A stretch of 64,000 bases of DNA from Edaphocola aurantiacus (GTDB lineage Bacteria > Bacteroidota > Bacteroidia > Chitinophagales > Chitinophagaceae): NCBI RefSeq assembly GCF_019797745.1, contig NZ_VOSI01000002.1, positions 62,001 to 126,000 on the forward strand. Direction: 5' to 3'. Under the pieces are notes generated by a model. The model was not told where the DNA came from and did no database searches. It was given only the letters and a program-made list of their open reading frames with translations. The translations under genes were made by a program, and so were the position numbers. Position 1 is the stretch's first letter. The number at the start of each line of letters is the position of its first letter. Below, one piece after another: positions 42,739 through 51,949 of the stretch.

Positions 42739-43527
42739 ATGAAAGCAATCTGGAATGGTGCCATAGGATTTGGCCTGGTCAACATCCCCATCAAAATTTA
42801 CTCTGCTACCGAAACCAGTAAACTGGACCTGGATATGCTGGATAGTAAAGACCTCTCTAACATTCAATTTAAGCGTGTAAATGCCCATACCGGTAAAGAG
42901 GTAAAATGGGAAAATATTGTAAAGGGATACCTGATCGAAGACCACTATGTGGTATTGGAGGAACAGGACTTTGCAGCGGCCATGCCCGAAAAAACAAAAA
43001 TCCTGTCTATAGATCAGTTTGTCAAAGAGGCTGATGTGGACAGTGTATATTTTGAAAACCCTTACTTTCTTGAACCTCAGAAAAGTGGAGAAACAGCCTA
43101 TCGACTGCTCCTGCATGCCCTGCTCCATACAGGTATGGCGGGTATAGGCACTTTTGTATTGCGCGAGAGTGAGGCCATAGGTATGATACGACCTTATAAT
43201 GATGAGGTACTGATGCTGCAACGCCTGCGCTTTGCTGAAGAGGTAAGGGATTATAAAGACCTGAAATTACCGGCTGCAAAAGCACCTAAGCCTGCCGAGC
43301 TAAAAATGGCGAAAAGCCTCATTGAGCAATTATCATCGACCTTTGACCCTACTGTGTATGAGGATAATTATGCTAAAGCTTTGCTGAAAATCATTAAGCA
43401 GAAAGCGAAAGGCAAAACGGTGAAAGCGAAAAAAACGGCTGCACCGGATAAAGGTAAAGTGGTAGATCTGATGGCACAATTGAAGGCCAGCCTGCAATCC
43501 CGTAAACGCAAAACCACGGCCTCATGA
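42739..43527 (+). CDS. ku: Non-homologous end-joining protein Ku
   Basis: 262-aa bacterial Ku, a homodimeric ring that binds double-strand break ends and recruits LigD. It begins MKAIWNGAIGFGLVNIPIKI, the standard N-terminus, and has KRVNAHTGKEVKWENIVKGY, ILSIDQFVKEADVDSVYFEN, AYRLLLHALLHTGMAGIGTF and MIRPYND, ending in a Lys-rich tail (KAKGKTVKAKKTAAPDKGK). The frame is open to 42706, but the ATG at 42739 is clearly the start. Its stop overlaps the ligD start (ATGA, 4 nt), so the two are coupled. Confidence 0.96.
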   Translation: MKAIWNGAIGFGLVNIPIKIYSATETSKLDLDMLDSKDLSNIQFKRVNAHTGKEVKWENIVKGYLIEDHYVVLEEQDFAAAMPEKTKILSIDQFVKEADVDSVYFENPYFLEPQKSGETAYRLLLHALLHTGMAGIGTFVLRESEAIGMIRPYNDEVLMLQRLRFAEEVRDYKDLKLPAAKAPKPAELKMAKSLIEQLSSTFDPTVYEDNYAKALLKIIKQKAKGKTVKAKKTAAPDKGKVVDLMAQLKASLQSRKRKTTAS

Positions 43528-44126
43528 AAACACTGAAAGACTACAATGAAAAAAGAAAATTTGACGAGACCACTGAGCCGGAAGGCCGCAGCAAAAGCAG
43601 CAAAGGAAAGCTCATCTTCGTTATTCAAAGGCATGCCGCCAGCCGACTGCACTATGATTTCCGGCTGGAGATGGATGGTGTATTGAAAAGCTGGGCTATA
43701 CCCAAAGGACCCTCTCTTGATCCGGCTGATAAACGCCTGGCTATGATGGTGGAGGATCATCCTTATGACTACAAAGATTTTGAAGGCAATATACCGGAAG
43801 GCAATTATGGAGCAGGACAGGTAGAAGTCTGGGATCATGGTACATACGAGCCGCTGGAAGAAAGTAAGCTGGATGATGAAAAACAGCTGCTGAAGGAGCT
43901 GCATTCCGGATCACTGAAGTTTATACTGAAAGGCAGAAAACTGAAGGGTGAATTTGCCCTGGTTAAAATGAAACAGGCAGAAGAAAATGCCTGGCTGCTG
44001 ATCAAGCATCATGACCGCTATGCGGAAAGTCCTTATGATGCGGAAGCGCATACTGCTAAAAGATCTGAGGTTACGAAATTTCTGAAACAAAAAAAAAGCC
44101 CGGTCGCGAAAACAAAGAAGCCCTGA
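43524..44126 (+). CDS. ligD: LigD 3'-phosphoesterase domain (first part of split LigD)
   Basis: 200-aa protein carrying the LigD phosphoesterase module, which trims 3' ends at breaks. Motifs are FVIQRHAASRLHYDFRLEMD, WAIPKGPSLDP, VEDHPYDYKDFEG and EGNYGAGQVEVWDHG. In most Bacteroidota this module is fused in front of the ligase and polymerase domains. Here the frame ends at 44126, soon after an A9 tract (44089-44097). Reading one base back within that tract joins it in frame to the ligase-polymerase ORF without a stop. Starts inside the Ku stop codon. Confidence 0.9.
   Translation: MKTLKDYNEKRKFDETTEPEGRSKSSKGKLIFVIQRHAASRLHYDFRLEMDGVLKSWAIPKGPSLDPADKRLAMMVEDHPYDYKDFEGNIPEGNYGAGQVEVWDHGTYEPLEESKLDDEKQLLKELHSGSLKFILKGRKLKGEFALVKMKQAEENAWLLIKHHDRYAESPYDAEAHTAKRSEVTKFLKQKKSPVAKTKKP
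44089..44097 (+). other. A9 slippery tract joining the two ligD frames
   Basis: Nine consecutive A residues lie in the phosphoesterase frame as CAA-AAA-AAA-AGC. The ligase frame (-1) is open from 44069, just after a TGA at 44066-44068, through 46033, so the tract lies within the only 58-nt overlap window. The -1 linker reads KKPGRENKEALKPEVRHFNT, which looks like normal coding sequence. Slippage by polymerase or ribosome could give full-length LigD; a sequencing or assembly error, or a true mutation, is equally possible. Confidence 0.65.
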
Positions 44127-44152
44127 AGCCTGAGGTACGGCACTTTAATACC

Positions 44153-46033
44153 TTGGGCAAGGAACGCAAACTACAACACTACATACATCCAATGCTGGCC
44201 AGTCTGCATGCGCAGCCATTCGATGACCCGGACTGGATTTTCGAGATTAAGTGGGATGGTTACAGGGCAATAGCCGATCTGCGACATAAGGAAGTACAAC
44301 TGTACTCCCGAAACGGCATTTCATTTGCCCAAAAATTCCATAGCATTGCGGAAGACCTTTCTGCACAGTCTTATGATATGGTACTGGACGGGGAGATCGT
44401 TGCTTATGATGCAGAGGGTAAACCGTCCTTCCAATTGCTGCAGCAGATTGATGACTATCCAGATCTGACCCTGGTGTATCATGTATTCGACCTGCTGTGG
44501 CTGAACGGGCACAGCACCGAAATGTTGCCCCTGTTGCAACGCAAAGAATTGCTGAAAGAAGCACTGACCGCAACACAGCTGGTGCAGTACTGCGACCATA
44601 TTCCCGAGGAAGGTATTGCATTCTTTGAACGGCTAAAGGCGATGCAACTGGAAGGAATGATAGCCAAGAGAGCCGACAGTGTGTACCGGAAAAACTACAG
44701 AAGCCAGGATTGGCTCAAAGTAAAATTTACGAATACACAAGAGACCATTATCTGCGGCTTTACGGAACCCCGTGGCTCCCGGCACAAATTCGGAGCGCTC
44801 ATATTGGGTAAATATATAGATGATGTGCTTACCTATTGTGGGCATACCGGTACAGGATTCAATCACCAATCACTTGATGATATCTATACCAGGTTAAAGC
44901 CACTGATTACAAATAAAAGTCCATTTAATACAATACCGAAAACCAATGCTCCGGTTACCTGGGTAGCACCGGTACTGGTATGTGAAATTAAATTCTCCGA
45001 AATTACCAAAGACGGTATCTACAGGCACCCGGTGTTTGTCGGGCTGAGGGAGGATAAAGAGGCCGGTGATATCACCGAAAAAACCAAAACAATGAAAAAG
45101 AAAGCGACCACGCAGAAAGCGGGTGAAGAAGTAATCACTTTAAACCGCCACAAAATTATACTAACTAACCAGGATAAGATTTACTTCCCTAAAGAAAAGA
45201 TCAGCAAGGGTATGGTTATTGATTATTATCAGTCAGTAGCGGCGTATATTTTGCCGCATCTGAAGAATCGTCCTTTGTCGCTCAACCGCTTTCCAAACGG
45301 CATTGAGGGCGATAGTTTTTACCAGAAAGATGCGGATGAGCATGCACCGGACTGGATCAAAACGACAGATGTGTTTTCAGCATCGACTGATAAAAACATT
45401 CATTACCTGATCTGCAATAATAAAGCTTCCCTAGCCTACCTCAACAACCTTGGCTGCATTGACCTTAATCCCTGGAACAGTGCCCTGCCTGATCTGCAGT
45501 ACCCACACTTCCTGGTACTGGACCTGGATCCTTCTGCGAAGAATACCTTTAATGAGGTGATCGAAACCGCAGTACAGGTAAAGGAGATACTGGACCAGGT
45601 TAAGATAAAAGGATACTGTAAAACCTCCGGTAGCACGGGCATACACATATACCTTCCGATGGGTGCGCAGTATACATTTGAACAGGTAAAAGATTTCGCA
45701 CACCTGCTCATGCAGGAGGTCAATAAACGATTACCGGAACTGACCACACTGGAACGCAGCCTGAAAAAAAGAAGTGATCGAAAGATCTATCTCGACTACC
45801 TCCAGAACCGACAGGGACAGACGCTGGCGAGCGTGTACAGCCTGCGGCCCAGGCCTGGCGCTCCGGTATCCATGCCATTGGAATGGGAGGAACTGAAAGC
45901 AGGACTGAAGCCAACGGACTTTAATATATATAATGCACTGGAACGGATCGGGGAAAAAGGAGATCTTTTCAAACCCGTACTGGGTCGCGGCATCAATATG
46001 GAAAAGGCACTGGAACGACTGGCCGGATTATAA
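44153..46033 (+). CDS. ligD: LigD ATP-dependent ligase and polymerase domains (second part of split LigD)
   Basis: 626-aa frame. Residues ~10-290 are the ATP-dependent ligase: adenylation Lys33 in FEIKWDGYRA, then GEIVAYDAEG, EGMIAKRADS, DWLKVKF, and the OB-fold part (GFTEPRGSRHKFGALILG). Residues ~325-620 are the primase-like polymerase (VLDLDPSAKN with its DxD, STGIHIYLP, SLRPRPGAPVSMPLEW). The order phosphoesterase-ligase-polymerase is usual for Bacteroidota LigD. The listed start is a TTG; the frame is open back to 44069, and no convincing start exists, which favours frameshift fusion with the preceding module. Repairs breaks together with Ku. Confidence 0.9.
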   Translation: MGKERKLQHYIHPMLASLHAQPFDDPDWIFEIKWDGYRAIADLRHKEVQLYSRNGISFAQKFHSIAEDLSAQSYDMVLDGEIVAYDAEGKPSFQLLQQIDDYPDLTLVYHVFDLLWLNGHSTEMLPLLQRKELLKEALTATQLVQYCDHIPEEGIAFFERLKAMQLEGMIAKRADSVYRKNYRSQDWLKVKFTNTQETIICGFTEPRGSRHKFGALILGKYIDDVLTYCGHTGTGFNHQSLDDIYTRLKPLITNKSPFNTIPKTNAPVTWVAPVLVCEIKFSEITKDGIYRHPVFVGLREDKEAGDITEKTKTMKKKATTQKAGEEVITLNRHKIILTNQDKIYFPKEKISKGMVIDYYQSVAAYILPHLKNRPLSLNRFPNGIEGDSFYQKDADEHAPDWIKTTDVFSASTDKNIHYLICNNKASLAYLNNLGCIDLNPWNSALPDLQYPHFLVLDLDPSAKNTFNEVIETAVQVKEILDQVKIKGYCKTSGSTGIHIYLPMGAQYTFEQVKDFAHLLMQEVNKRLPELTTLERSLKKRSDRKIYLDYLQNRQGQTLASVYSLRPRPGAPVSMPLEWEELKAGLKPTDFNIYNALERIGEKGDLFKPVLGRGINMEKALERLAGL

Positions 46034-46058
46034 AAAAAGCCCTTCCGGAGAAGGACTT
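46030..46058 (-). terminator. Terminator of the di-haem oxidoreductase operon
   Basis: An imperfect 9-bp stem (AAGCCCTTC 46037-46045 with GAAGGACTT 46050-46058) has its T7 run on the minus strand. It ends the operon transcribed towards ligD and overlaps the ligD stop region. Confidence 0.7.
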
Positions 46059-46103
46059 AAAGTATTGTCTATAATCATGCGTACAGGATATGATCTGTGC
46101 TTT

Positions 46104-47480
46104 TTATAAAGATTGCAGGAAGCGAATCAGCGCATCGCGGTCAGTCTTGCTTAATTGAGCAAATTGCTGTCTTGATTTTTCGGCTTCTCCTCCATGCCAG
46201 ATAATGGCTTCTTCCAGGGTTCTGGCGCGGCCATCGTGCAGATAGAAGGCGGCATTACCGTTTACCCGCGGCAATAAACCGATACCCCACAAAGGTGGCG
46301 TTCTCCACTCTGTACCGCTGGCATGATAATCCGGACGGCCATCGGCCAGATCGGATCCCATATCATGCAGCAAGAGATCGGTAAAGGGTTGTATCCGTTG
46401 ATTGGATAATGTAGCAAAGCGAACATCTACACCGGTACGTACCAGGGGTGTATGACAACCTGCACATTTGAGCTGGGTAAACAATTGCTGTCCGCGCAGT
46501 ACCGTTGCATCTGTTACATCTCTGCGTGCTGGTACTGCCAGTGACTGTATGTAGAAGACCGTAGCCCGCAGCATACTGTCGCTGATCTCCGGCTCATCTT
46601 CTCTTTCATCATATTGTGGCTGGCCATAACAGGCTTCTTTAGGGAATACCGGATTGGTAATGCCCATGTCCTGGTGGTATGCCCCGGCAACCTGTACCAG
46701 CAGGGTCGGGTTATTGGCTTTCAGTCCAAAACGCCCCAGCTCTACTTTATTGGTAGACGGATTCCAGACATAATTGGGTTTACCGCTGATGCCATCACCA
46801 TCTACATCATTTTCATCAGCCAAGGCCAGGATCGTAGACTCCGGAATCATCTCCAGCAGGCCTAAACCGAATACCGGCGGGCCCAGGCGCACAGACATGA
46901 GGTAATTGGCCGGTAAGGTGGCATACGGGGTGACGATACTGTAGCTGGGATTACGCAGGGTAATCGTAGTACCATCAGGATAGGTAAATACTTTATCCGT
47001 ATAAGTGATACTGATCTTGCCTTCTGCAGTTTTACCCGCCGTTACTTTATCCTGCAGCTGCGTACCGAAGCCTGGTATTTCCAGTGGTGCGCGGTTGGCT
47101 CCTTCTCCGGGAATACTGATCTTGGTCAGCAGACCGGAATTGACCAGACCGGTTGTAGGAATACCTTTACTGTCATTGTGGTGACAGCTTACACAAGACA
47201 CATTGTTATACACACCTCCAAGGCCCTGAAAGTGTGGTGCCGGTGCGGAAACGAATGTCTGTGCAAACAGTTTATCGCCCACATCGTGTATATAGCTATC
47301 CCAGCCGGAAAGACCGGGTACTGCAGATCCGAATGCTTTGGCATTGGTCAGGAATACAGTCGCTGCGCCACCCGAGAGCCGGGCATCATACAGTTCGTCT
47401 GTGAATGTACTCGCTTTTTTGCAGACCACTCCTGTAAATACGAGGGATAGGATCATGGCTACGACAAGCACTTTCTTCAT
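46104..47480 (-). CDS. Di-haem cytochrome c oxidoreductase (thiol-oxidoreductase-like family)
   Basis: 458-aa exported di-haem protein of the DUF1111/di-haem oxidoreductase family. Signal MKKVLVVAMILSLVFTGVVC looks like a lipoprotein signal (VVC). The first haem site is C96-VS-C99-H100 in CVSCHH, the second C339-AG-C342-H343. PLWGIGLLPRVNGNAAFYLHDGRA with distal His is typical. Such proteins occur beside imelysin genes in iron-linked operons; enzymatic activity is not well defined. It is the last gene of a porin - Rieske - imelysin - di-haem operon, 83 nt after imelysin with a hairpin in between. Confidence 0.88.
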   Translation of the reverse strand: MKKVLVVAMILSLVFTGVVCKKASTFTDELYDARLSGGAATVFLTNAKAFGSAVPGLSGWDSYIHDVGDKLFAQTFVSAPAPHFQGLGGVYNNVSCVSCHHNDSKGIPTTGLVNSGLLTKISIPGEGANRAPLEIPGFGTQLQDKVTAGKTAEGKISITYTDKVFTYPDGTTITLRNPSYSIVTPYATLPANYLMSVRLGPPVFGLGLLEMIPESTILALADENDVDGDGISGKPNYVWNPSTNKVELGRFGLKANNPTLLVQVAGAYHQDMGITNPVFPKEACYGQPQYDEREDEPEISDSMLRATVFYIQSLAVPARRDVTDATVLRGQQLFTQLKCAGCHTPLVRTGVDVRFATLSNQRIQPFTDLLLHDMGSDLADGRPDYHASGTEWRTPPLWGIGLLPRVNGNAAFYLHDGRARTLEEAIIWHGGEAEKSRQQFAQLSKTDRDALIRFLQSL

Positions 47481-47507
47481 TGTCTTAATATTTACTATAA
47501 TGATAAA

Positions 47508-47540
47508 ATCTTAAAGGCGGGATTGACCTGCCTTTAAGAT
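47508..47540 (-). promoter_or_regulatory. Intercistronic hairpin
   Basis: An 11-bp stem (47508-47518 with 47530-47540, ATCTTAAAGGC and complement) lies between imelysin and the di-haem gene. It has no T-run and may protect mRNA or lower expression of the last gene. Confidence 0.5.
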
Positions 47541-47563
47541 TCGTATAATGTGCCTTTAAAGGC

Positions 47564-48676
47564 TTAGTCCTTCACATATTGTGTCAGGTACGGAACCAGT
47601 TTGTCTCCGATTGATCCTTTCAGGGAATTCAGGGCATCCAGTGTGTTCTGCACCTGTGGTCTCTGGTGGTAGATCGCCTGCTCAAATGTAGTGGTAAAGC
47701 CATCGAATGACTGAATAGCTATTTCGAATTTCGATTTGATCTCCAGATCCAGAGCGCTGTTGTTCGCACGCACCAGGTCGCTAAGGCTCTTACCGGTTTT
47801 GCCATCGAACGTACAGGTATATACATTCCGTGCTCCGATAATGTTGTTCTTAAAGTCGGCAACAGAGTTATGTGCATATGGTGACTCGGTGATAGTACTA
47901 TCTGCATTCGGCTCGAATGGCTCCAGCATTTTACCGTCTGCTACTTCACCACAGATATCGATCAGTGCATTGGCCAGTGCCTCCAGCGCTTCGCGTTTGT
48001 TGGCAAACACATCATTACCACTTCCCGGAGTGATGAGTTTATTTCCGAAATATATAGAGCCTGGTAACCAGCTGGATTTTAACGCGCTTACGTTGTTATG
48101 AATATCTTCTGCCAGGGCAACCATATATTCTTTTTCTCTCGCTGTAATAGAAGCTGCAGTACGGTTTCCGCTCAGTCCCCACAGCAGGTATTCCAGCGGG
48201 TGGAAGCCACGAAGGGTAAGCTCAGATGCATTTTCCGGATCGTCCAGCCCAGCCAGATAAGATACGGTGATTGGTGTAGTGCTGGTCAGCAGGTTGTCCA
48301 TTGCGTTATGGTCCGTTGGCCAGGTATCCATATAAGGATCGTAGTTCAGGTCATCTACTGGCCCGATCAGGAACCCTTCAGATTGCTCCCAGATCACGCG
48401 TACGTCTTTCCATGCGGTACGCGCAGCCGCCAGGTTAGCGTCTGTAGGATTATTGGCCAGGTTCTGTACCGCTGTTTTTAAGGTAGCGGCAAGGGTCTCA
48501 AATTTTGCGTACAAAGGATTACCAACTACTGATACGAAATCGTTCAGTACAGACTGCTCCATTTCGGCGAAGGTCTGCGTTGTCGGTTTGGTCTCTTTGG
48601 TTTTACAACCGGTCATCAGTACTGCTCCGGAGAGTAAAGCGATACCCAGCGATCTGGTCAAGTATTTTGTGCTCAT
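47564..48676 (-). CDS. Imelysin family lipoprotein (M75)
   Basis: 370-aa lipoprotein (lipobox VLMTGC) of the imelysin/M75 family, two bundled four-helix domains found in periplasmic proteins tied to iron or haem uptake. The family GxHxxE motif is present as GFHPLEYLLWG, and the other signature WPTDHNAMDNLL lies before it. ARTAWKDVRVIWEQSEGF is also typical. Proteolytic activity has been questioned for the family; metal binding is the safer inference. It is second-to-last in the operon with the di-haem protein, a pairing seen in other Gram-negatives. Confidence 0.9.
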   Translation of the reverse strand: MSTKYLTRSLGIALLSGAVLMTGCKTKETKPTTQTFAEMEQSVLNDFVSVVGNPLYAKFETLAATLKTAVQNLANNPTDANLAAARTAWKDVRVIWEQSEGFLIGPVDDLNYDPYMDTWPTDHNAMDNLLTSTTPITVSYLAGLDDPENASELTLRGFHPLEYLLWGLSGNRTAASITAREKEYMVALAEDIHNNVSALKSSWLPGSIYFGNKLITPGSGNDVFANKREALEALANALIDICGEVADGKMLEPFEPNADSTITESPYAHNSVADFKNNIIGARNVYTCTFDGKTGKSLSDLVRANNSALDLEIKSKFEIAIQSFDGFTTTFEQAIYHQRPQVQNTLDALNSLKGSIGDKLVPYLTQYVKD

Positions 48677-48721
48677 ATAATATGGGATATTTAAAAAGTG
48701 AATATTCTGTGTTTTGGTGTA

Positions 48722-49174
48722 TCAGGAGTGGAAGGCTGCAGTTCTGATCAGTAGCTGATCTCCTTTTGTTTCTACCGGAAGACTGGTCATAGGCTTCGCG
48801 GAAGGGCCCTTCAGTAAGGCGCCATCTTTGGCAAACTTGCTACCGTGCATGGTACACATATAGCCGGAACCGGTTTTGGTCAGGGGTTGATTGGCATGCG
48901 GACACATCAGTACCAAGGCCTGATAGGTTCCATCTGTGGTTTTCTGTACACCTATATCAAAAGGGAAATTCTTTACCCGGATCATGGTATAGGCCGACTG
49001 ATCAAGTTGCGCCAGGGGAAGACTTACAAAGCCCTCTTCTGCACTGACCCTCATCACAGACAAGCCGGATGCGCAGGACTGCAGCAGGTTGCTGCCCAGC
49101 AGCAGGCCCAGACCCAGGGCTCCGCAGGCTTTTCCGCTGCATTTGAGAAAGTCTCTTCTGTTCATTTCCTTCAT
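48722..49174 (-). CDS. Rieske 2Fe-2S protein, exported
   Basis: 150-aa protein with a Tat-like N-terminus (MNRRDFLKCSGKACGALGLG), then a possible lipobox (LLQSC), and a Rieske domain with ligands C91, H93 (MCPHANQPL) and C107, H110 (MCTMHGSKF). It lacks an oxygenase domain, so it should be a small periplasmic electron carrier, here beside a di-haem cytochrome. Met4 is an alternative start. Gap to the upstream porin-like gene is only 12 nt. Confidence 0.92.
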   Translation of the reverse strand: MKEMNRRDFLKCSGKACGALGLGLLLGSNLLQSCASGLSVMRVSAEEGFVSLPLAQLDQSAYTMIRVKNFPFDIGVQKTTDGTYQALVLMCPHANQPLTKTGSGYMCTMHGSKFAKDGALLKGPSAKPMTSLPVETKGDQLLIRTAAFHS

Positions 49175-49186
49175 AATCCTTTGTAT

Positions 49187-50470
49187 TTAGAATGCGTAAC
49201 CCAGTCCTACTGAAATGGTATAATTGTCCTGTGCATAAGGGCGAACCAGTGCAGCAGGATTAATCATTAAGTTCTTATTAAACTCTCCTGTATGGGTATA
49301 GCGTACATCAGCCTTAACCACCACATTCGGTACAGGAAAGAAGCCAATACCAGCAATCGCATGATGCTGGTTGAGGGTGCCATCGATAATACCATTAGAT
49401 GGGATGCGGGCATTCAGGTCCAGGCGCTCATAGCGTACAAATCCCACCAGTGCTTTGTCTGTAGCCTCACGCTGCTGTGCATTGTGCAACACATCATAGC
49501 TCATCTCGGCATAGATACCATATAAGCTTTCAGGTGTATTGTTGGCAAATGTACGGTTGACATCTGCTGCTTTGGGGTAATGAATATAAGACCCCATCAG
49601 CTTAAAGTTAAAGCCATCGCGGGAGTATTGTACATTGGCCTCACCAAGGGCAACCGGTGCGGCAAACATACCATGTTCTATACCCAGGCTATCGGCCATA
49701 TAAGGGCTCTCTCCGATGGAGCCGCCGTAGTAGCCTGATACCTGTACCTGGAAATCGCCGAGGTAAGCACGCAGGGAACCCGTTACGGCAACACTGTTCG
49801 CAGCAATCGACTGTCCGCCACCGCTGCCTTTACCGATACCAAATCCATGCTGGAATTTAGAGGCATCGAAGCCATTCATTATTGCCAGAGAGTATGCAAT
49901 AGGGAAACGGCTCATCTGTCCGTAATACCCGATACCCAGCTCTCTCCAGGTCGTTGGGATCACGAGCTGCTCCACCATCGGACGCTCGGTACCATTAAAG
50001 TTGATCGGAAGGTGATTTTCGTTGGTGATCCCGATGCGGGGGGTAATCAGACCCGCAATCAGGTACTGACGGGGATTGAGGTTATACCGTAAGAACGCCT
50101 GTTCCATACCAATCTCTCCCAGTACGGAGCCTCCCTCTACACGGGCATCAGCTACTTCAAGTTCGGAGAAGAAAGACACACGGCTGCTGAACTGGTGTCC
50201 TACAAAGAGGACCACACGATCCAGGCTGGCTCTTGAGCTTTGGTTGGCCACATCTCTGCGGAAGGACATTTCGCCATAACCGGAGATAACGGTAGATGCT
50301 TCTCCGGCATTACCGCCGGTCAGCAGATCTTCTCCTGAATTAGCGATCAGTTTCTGGGCAGGGGTTAATCCCGACTGCCATTTTTCTCTTTTATCATCCT
50401 GGTTATCCTGGGCATTTACCTGCGCCAGGGGCATCAGGGATAATAAAAACAATAAGTACTTTTTGGACAT
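49187..50470 (-). CDS. Porin-like outer-membrane beta-barrel protein
   Basis: 427-aa protein. The ATG at 50470 begins a signal peptide (MSKKYLLFLLSLMPLAQVNA) and a barrel of alternating strands follows (STVISGYGEMSFRRD, FSSRVSFFSELEVADAR, QAFLRYNLNPRQYLIAGLIT, AVTGSLRAYLGDFQVQVSGY), ending in the aromatic SVGLGYAF typical of outer-membrane barrels. It resembles phosphate-selective porin O/P-like proteins of Bacteroidota. Substrate unknown; it is first in the operon with the Rieske, imelysin and di-haem proteins, so it may admit a metal or redox ligand. The longer frame from 50626 is not used. Confidence 0.8.
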   Translation of the reverse strand: MSKKYLLFLLSLMPLAQVNAQDNQDDKREKWQSGLTPAQKLIANSGEDLLTGGNAGEASTVISGYGEMSFRRDVANQSSRASLDRVVLFVGHQFSSRVSFFSELEVADARVEGGSVLGEIGMEQAFLRYNLNPRQYLIAGLITPRIGITNENHLPINFNGTERPMVEQLVIPTTWRELGIGYYGQMSRFPIAYSLAIMNGFDASKFQHGFGIGKGSGGGQSIAANSVAVTGSLRAYLGDFQVQVSGYYGGSIGESPYMADSLGIEHGMFAAPVALGEANVQYSRDGFNFKLMGSYIHYPKAADVNRTFANNTPESLYGIYAEMSYDVLHNAQQREATDKALVGFVRYERLDLNARIPSNGIIDGTLNQHHAIAGIGFFPVPNVVVKADVRYTHTGEFNKNLMINPAALVRPYAQDNYTISVGLGYAF

Positions 50471-50613
50471 GCGTATGCGCACAAGGCAATTTTGGCTGCA
50501 AAGGTTGCACAATTCGCAAAGTAATGGTACGTCGTGACAGAGATATGACCAAAAAATTACATTTGGAGGAAGAGGAAGGGGAGTTTTATGAATGTAGGTT
50601 AAGGGAGAAAGGC

Positions 50614-51273
50614 CTAGTAGCAGCACATAGCACGGTATTCAGGAATGGTGAAGAGGTTGCCGTAATTATCTGTGACCTTAATGTCGGTTAAGATAAACCT
50701 ATCCTTATATCTTGCCTGGCCTATGGCCTGTTTAACAGGCTCAGACAATCGGTTACCTTCATTGAATGTGGTATAAATGCATGTACCCTCTCTGTAAATA
50801 GAAAAATGATACGAAGTGATACGGTAATATAATTCTTCGAAATCATGCCCTTTTAATATAGAGGACTCGCAATAAAAGGAATCGGTTTTTGGAGAGACCA
50901 TTGTCCCCAGTTCAAGTACCCTGTACCCGAGTTTAAATTTAATGTCAGGGATCACAAACTTCGTAACCACGCTCAGATTAAAAGATACCACCTCAGTGCT
51001 ATCCGATTCGTTGAGGATTTCAATCGTTCCGCCACTACCTTTGGGCTTTACATAATAGACGGAGTCATTGACCTGCCGATAATCCAGGCTATGGAAATGT
51101 ATGGTATAGCCTTGATGTGCAAAGTTGCGAAGCATTATTTTGTTGTAATAAGCGCTAGCTAATTCGAGTGTCCGACTATCATTAATAGAAAGTAGTATTG
51201 ATTTGGAAGCCAGACACTGTGCACTATAGGTTAATGCTAACAAAACAATCAGAAGTTTACACATAAAATTCAT
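50614..51273 (-). CDS. Exported protein of unknown function
   Basis: 219-aa protein with signal peptide MNFMCKLLIVLLALTYSAQC and an all-beta-looking mature part (TIHFHSLDYRQVNDSVYYVK, EVVSFNLSVVTKFVIPDIKF, FILTDIKVTDNYGNLFTIPE). The pattern resembles the small C-terminal module of GldM-like proteins, but this is weak. It follows another hypothetical gene with a stop-start overlap of 1 nt (TAATG), so both are one transcript. Confidence 0.6.
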   Translation of the reverse strand: MNFMCKLLIVLLALTYSAQCLASKSILLSINDSRTLELASAYYNKIMLRNFAHQGYTIHFHSLDYRQVNDSVYYVKPKGSGGTIEILNESDSTEVVSFNLSVVTKFVIPDIKFKLGYRVLELGTMVSPKTDSFYCESSILKGHDFEELYYRITSYHFSIYREGTCIYTTFNEGNRLSEPVKQAIGQARYKDRFILTDIKVTDNYGNLFTIPEYRAMCCY

Positions 51274-51893
51274 TAATAGATGTTTTTATCATCTACGGTA
51301 TTACATAGCATTCCCCAAATCTTCACACGATCAAAGCCTAAGTTGCCTTTATCTAAACGGAAGATTATATACTCTCCATCTTTCAGGGAAGTAGCATAAA
51401 AGCGGACAAAAATACCTCTTTGATTTTGCGACATCGTATCCAAAATAAGCATATTTTGTTGTCCATCTATATTTTTGCTTGTTATGCAAATTGCATTTTG
51501 GTTATCGCTGCTTAATTGCCAGATATCCTTATCTTGCGCTATCAAACAAGACTTATCCCATATATATAACGAATCTGGCAATGGAAAGATAGGCCAATCA
51601 TAAGAACTGAGAATATCCATCTGCCGGTCAACACTGAAGTGCATAAAAAGCTTCATAGCTGCACTTGTCGAATCTTCAATTCTAATAGATTCTTCACTTG
51701 AGACAGGATCGACAACAATATAAGCCTTCCCAGGTATTGAATTTTTAATAAGCAGATCAAAATTATTTCTAAATAACTCCTGGCCAATTTTCTTTAATAT
51801 CTGCCCGCGGTCCAGTAAACTAATTTCCTGAGCGGATATTTCAGAAAAGAAGCCACTCAATAAACACACAATAAGCATTAGCCTGGATATCAT
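51273..51893 (-). CDS. Exported protein of unknown function
   Basis: 206-aa protein with signal peptide (MISRLMLIVCLLSGFFSEIS, cleavage near ISAQE). The mature sequence (QILKKIGQELFRNNFDLLIK, YIVVDPVSSEESIRIED, FVRFYATSLKDGEYIIFRLD) matches no family known to me. It is coupled to the downstream gene by a 1-nt overlap and lies on the edge of the decayed RHS-associated zone. It could be an old immunity or accessory gene; there is no direct evidence. Confidence 0.55.
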   Translation of the reverse strand: MISRLMLIVCLLSGFFSEISAQEISLLDRGQILKKIGQELFRNNFDLLIKNSIPGKAYIVVDPVSSEESIRIEDSTSAAMKLFMHFSVDRQMDILSSYDWPIFPLPDSLYIWDKSCLIAQDKDIWQLSSDNQNAICITSKNIDGQQNMLILDTMSQNQRGIFVRFYATSLKDGEYIIFRLDKGNLGFDRVKIWGMLCNTVDDKNIY

Positions 51894-51949
51894 TAGATAA
51901 ATATTTTAAATAAATCACAAATATAATCCTTACTGGATCTTTACGAAAT

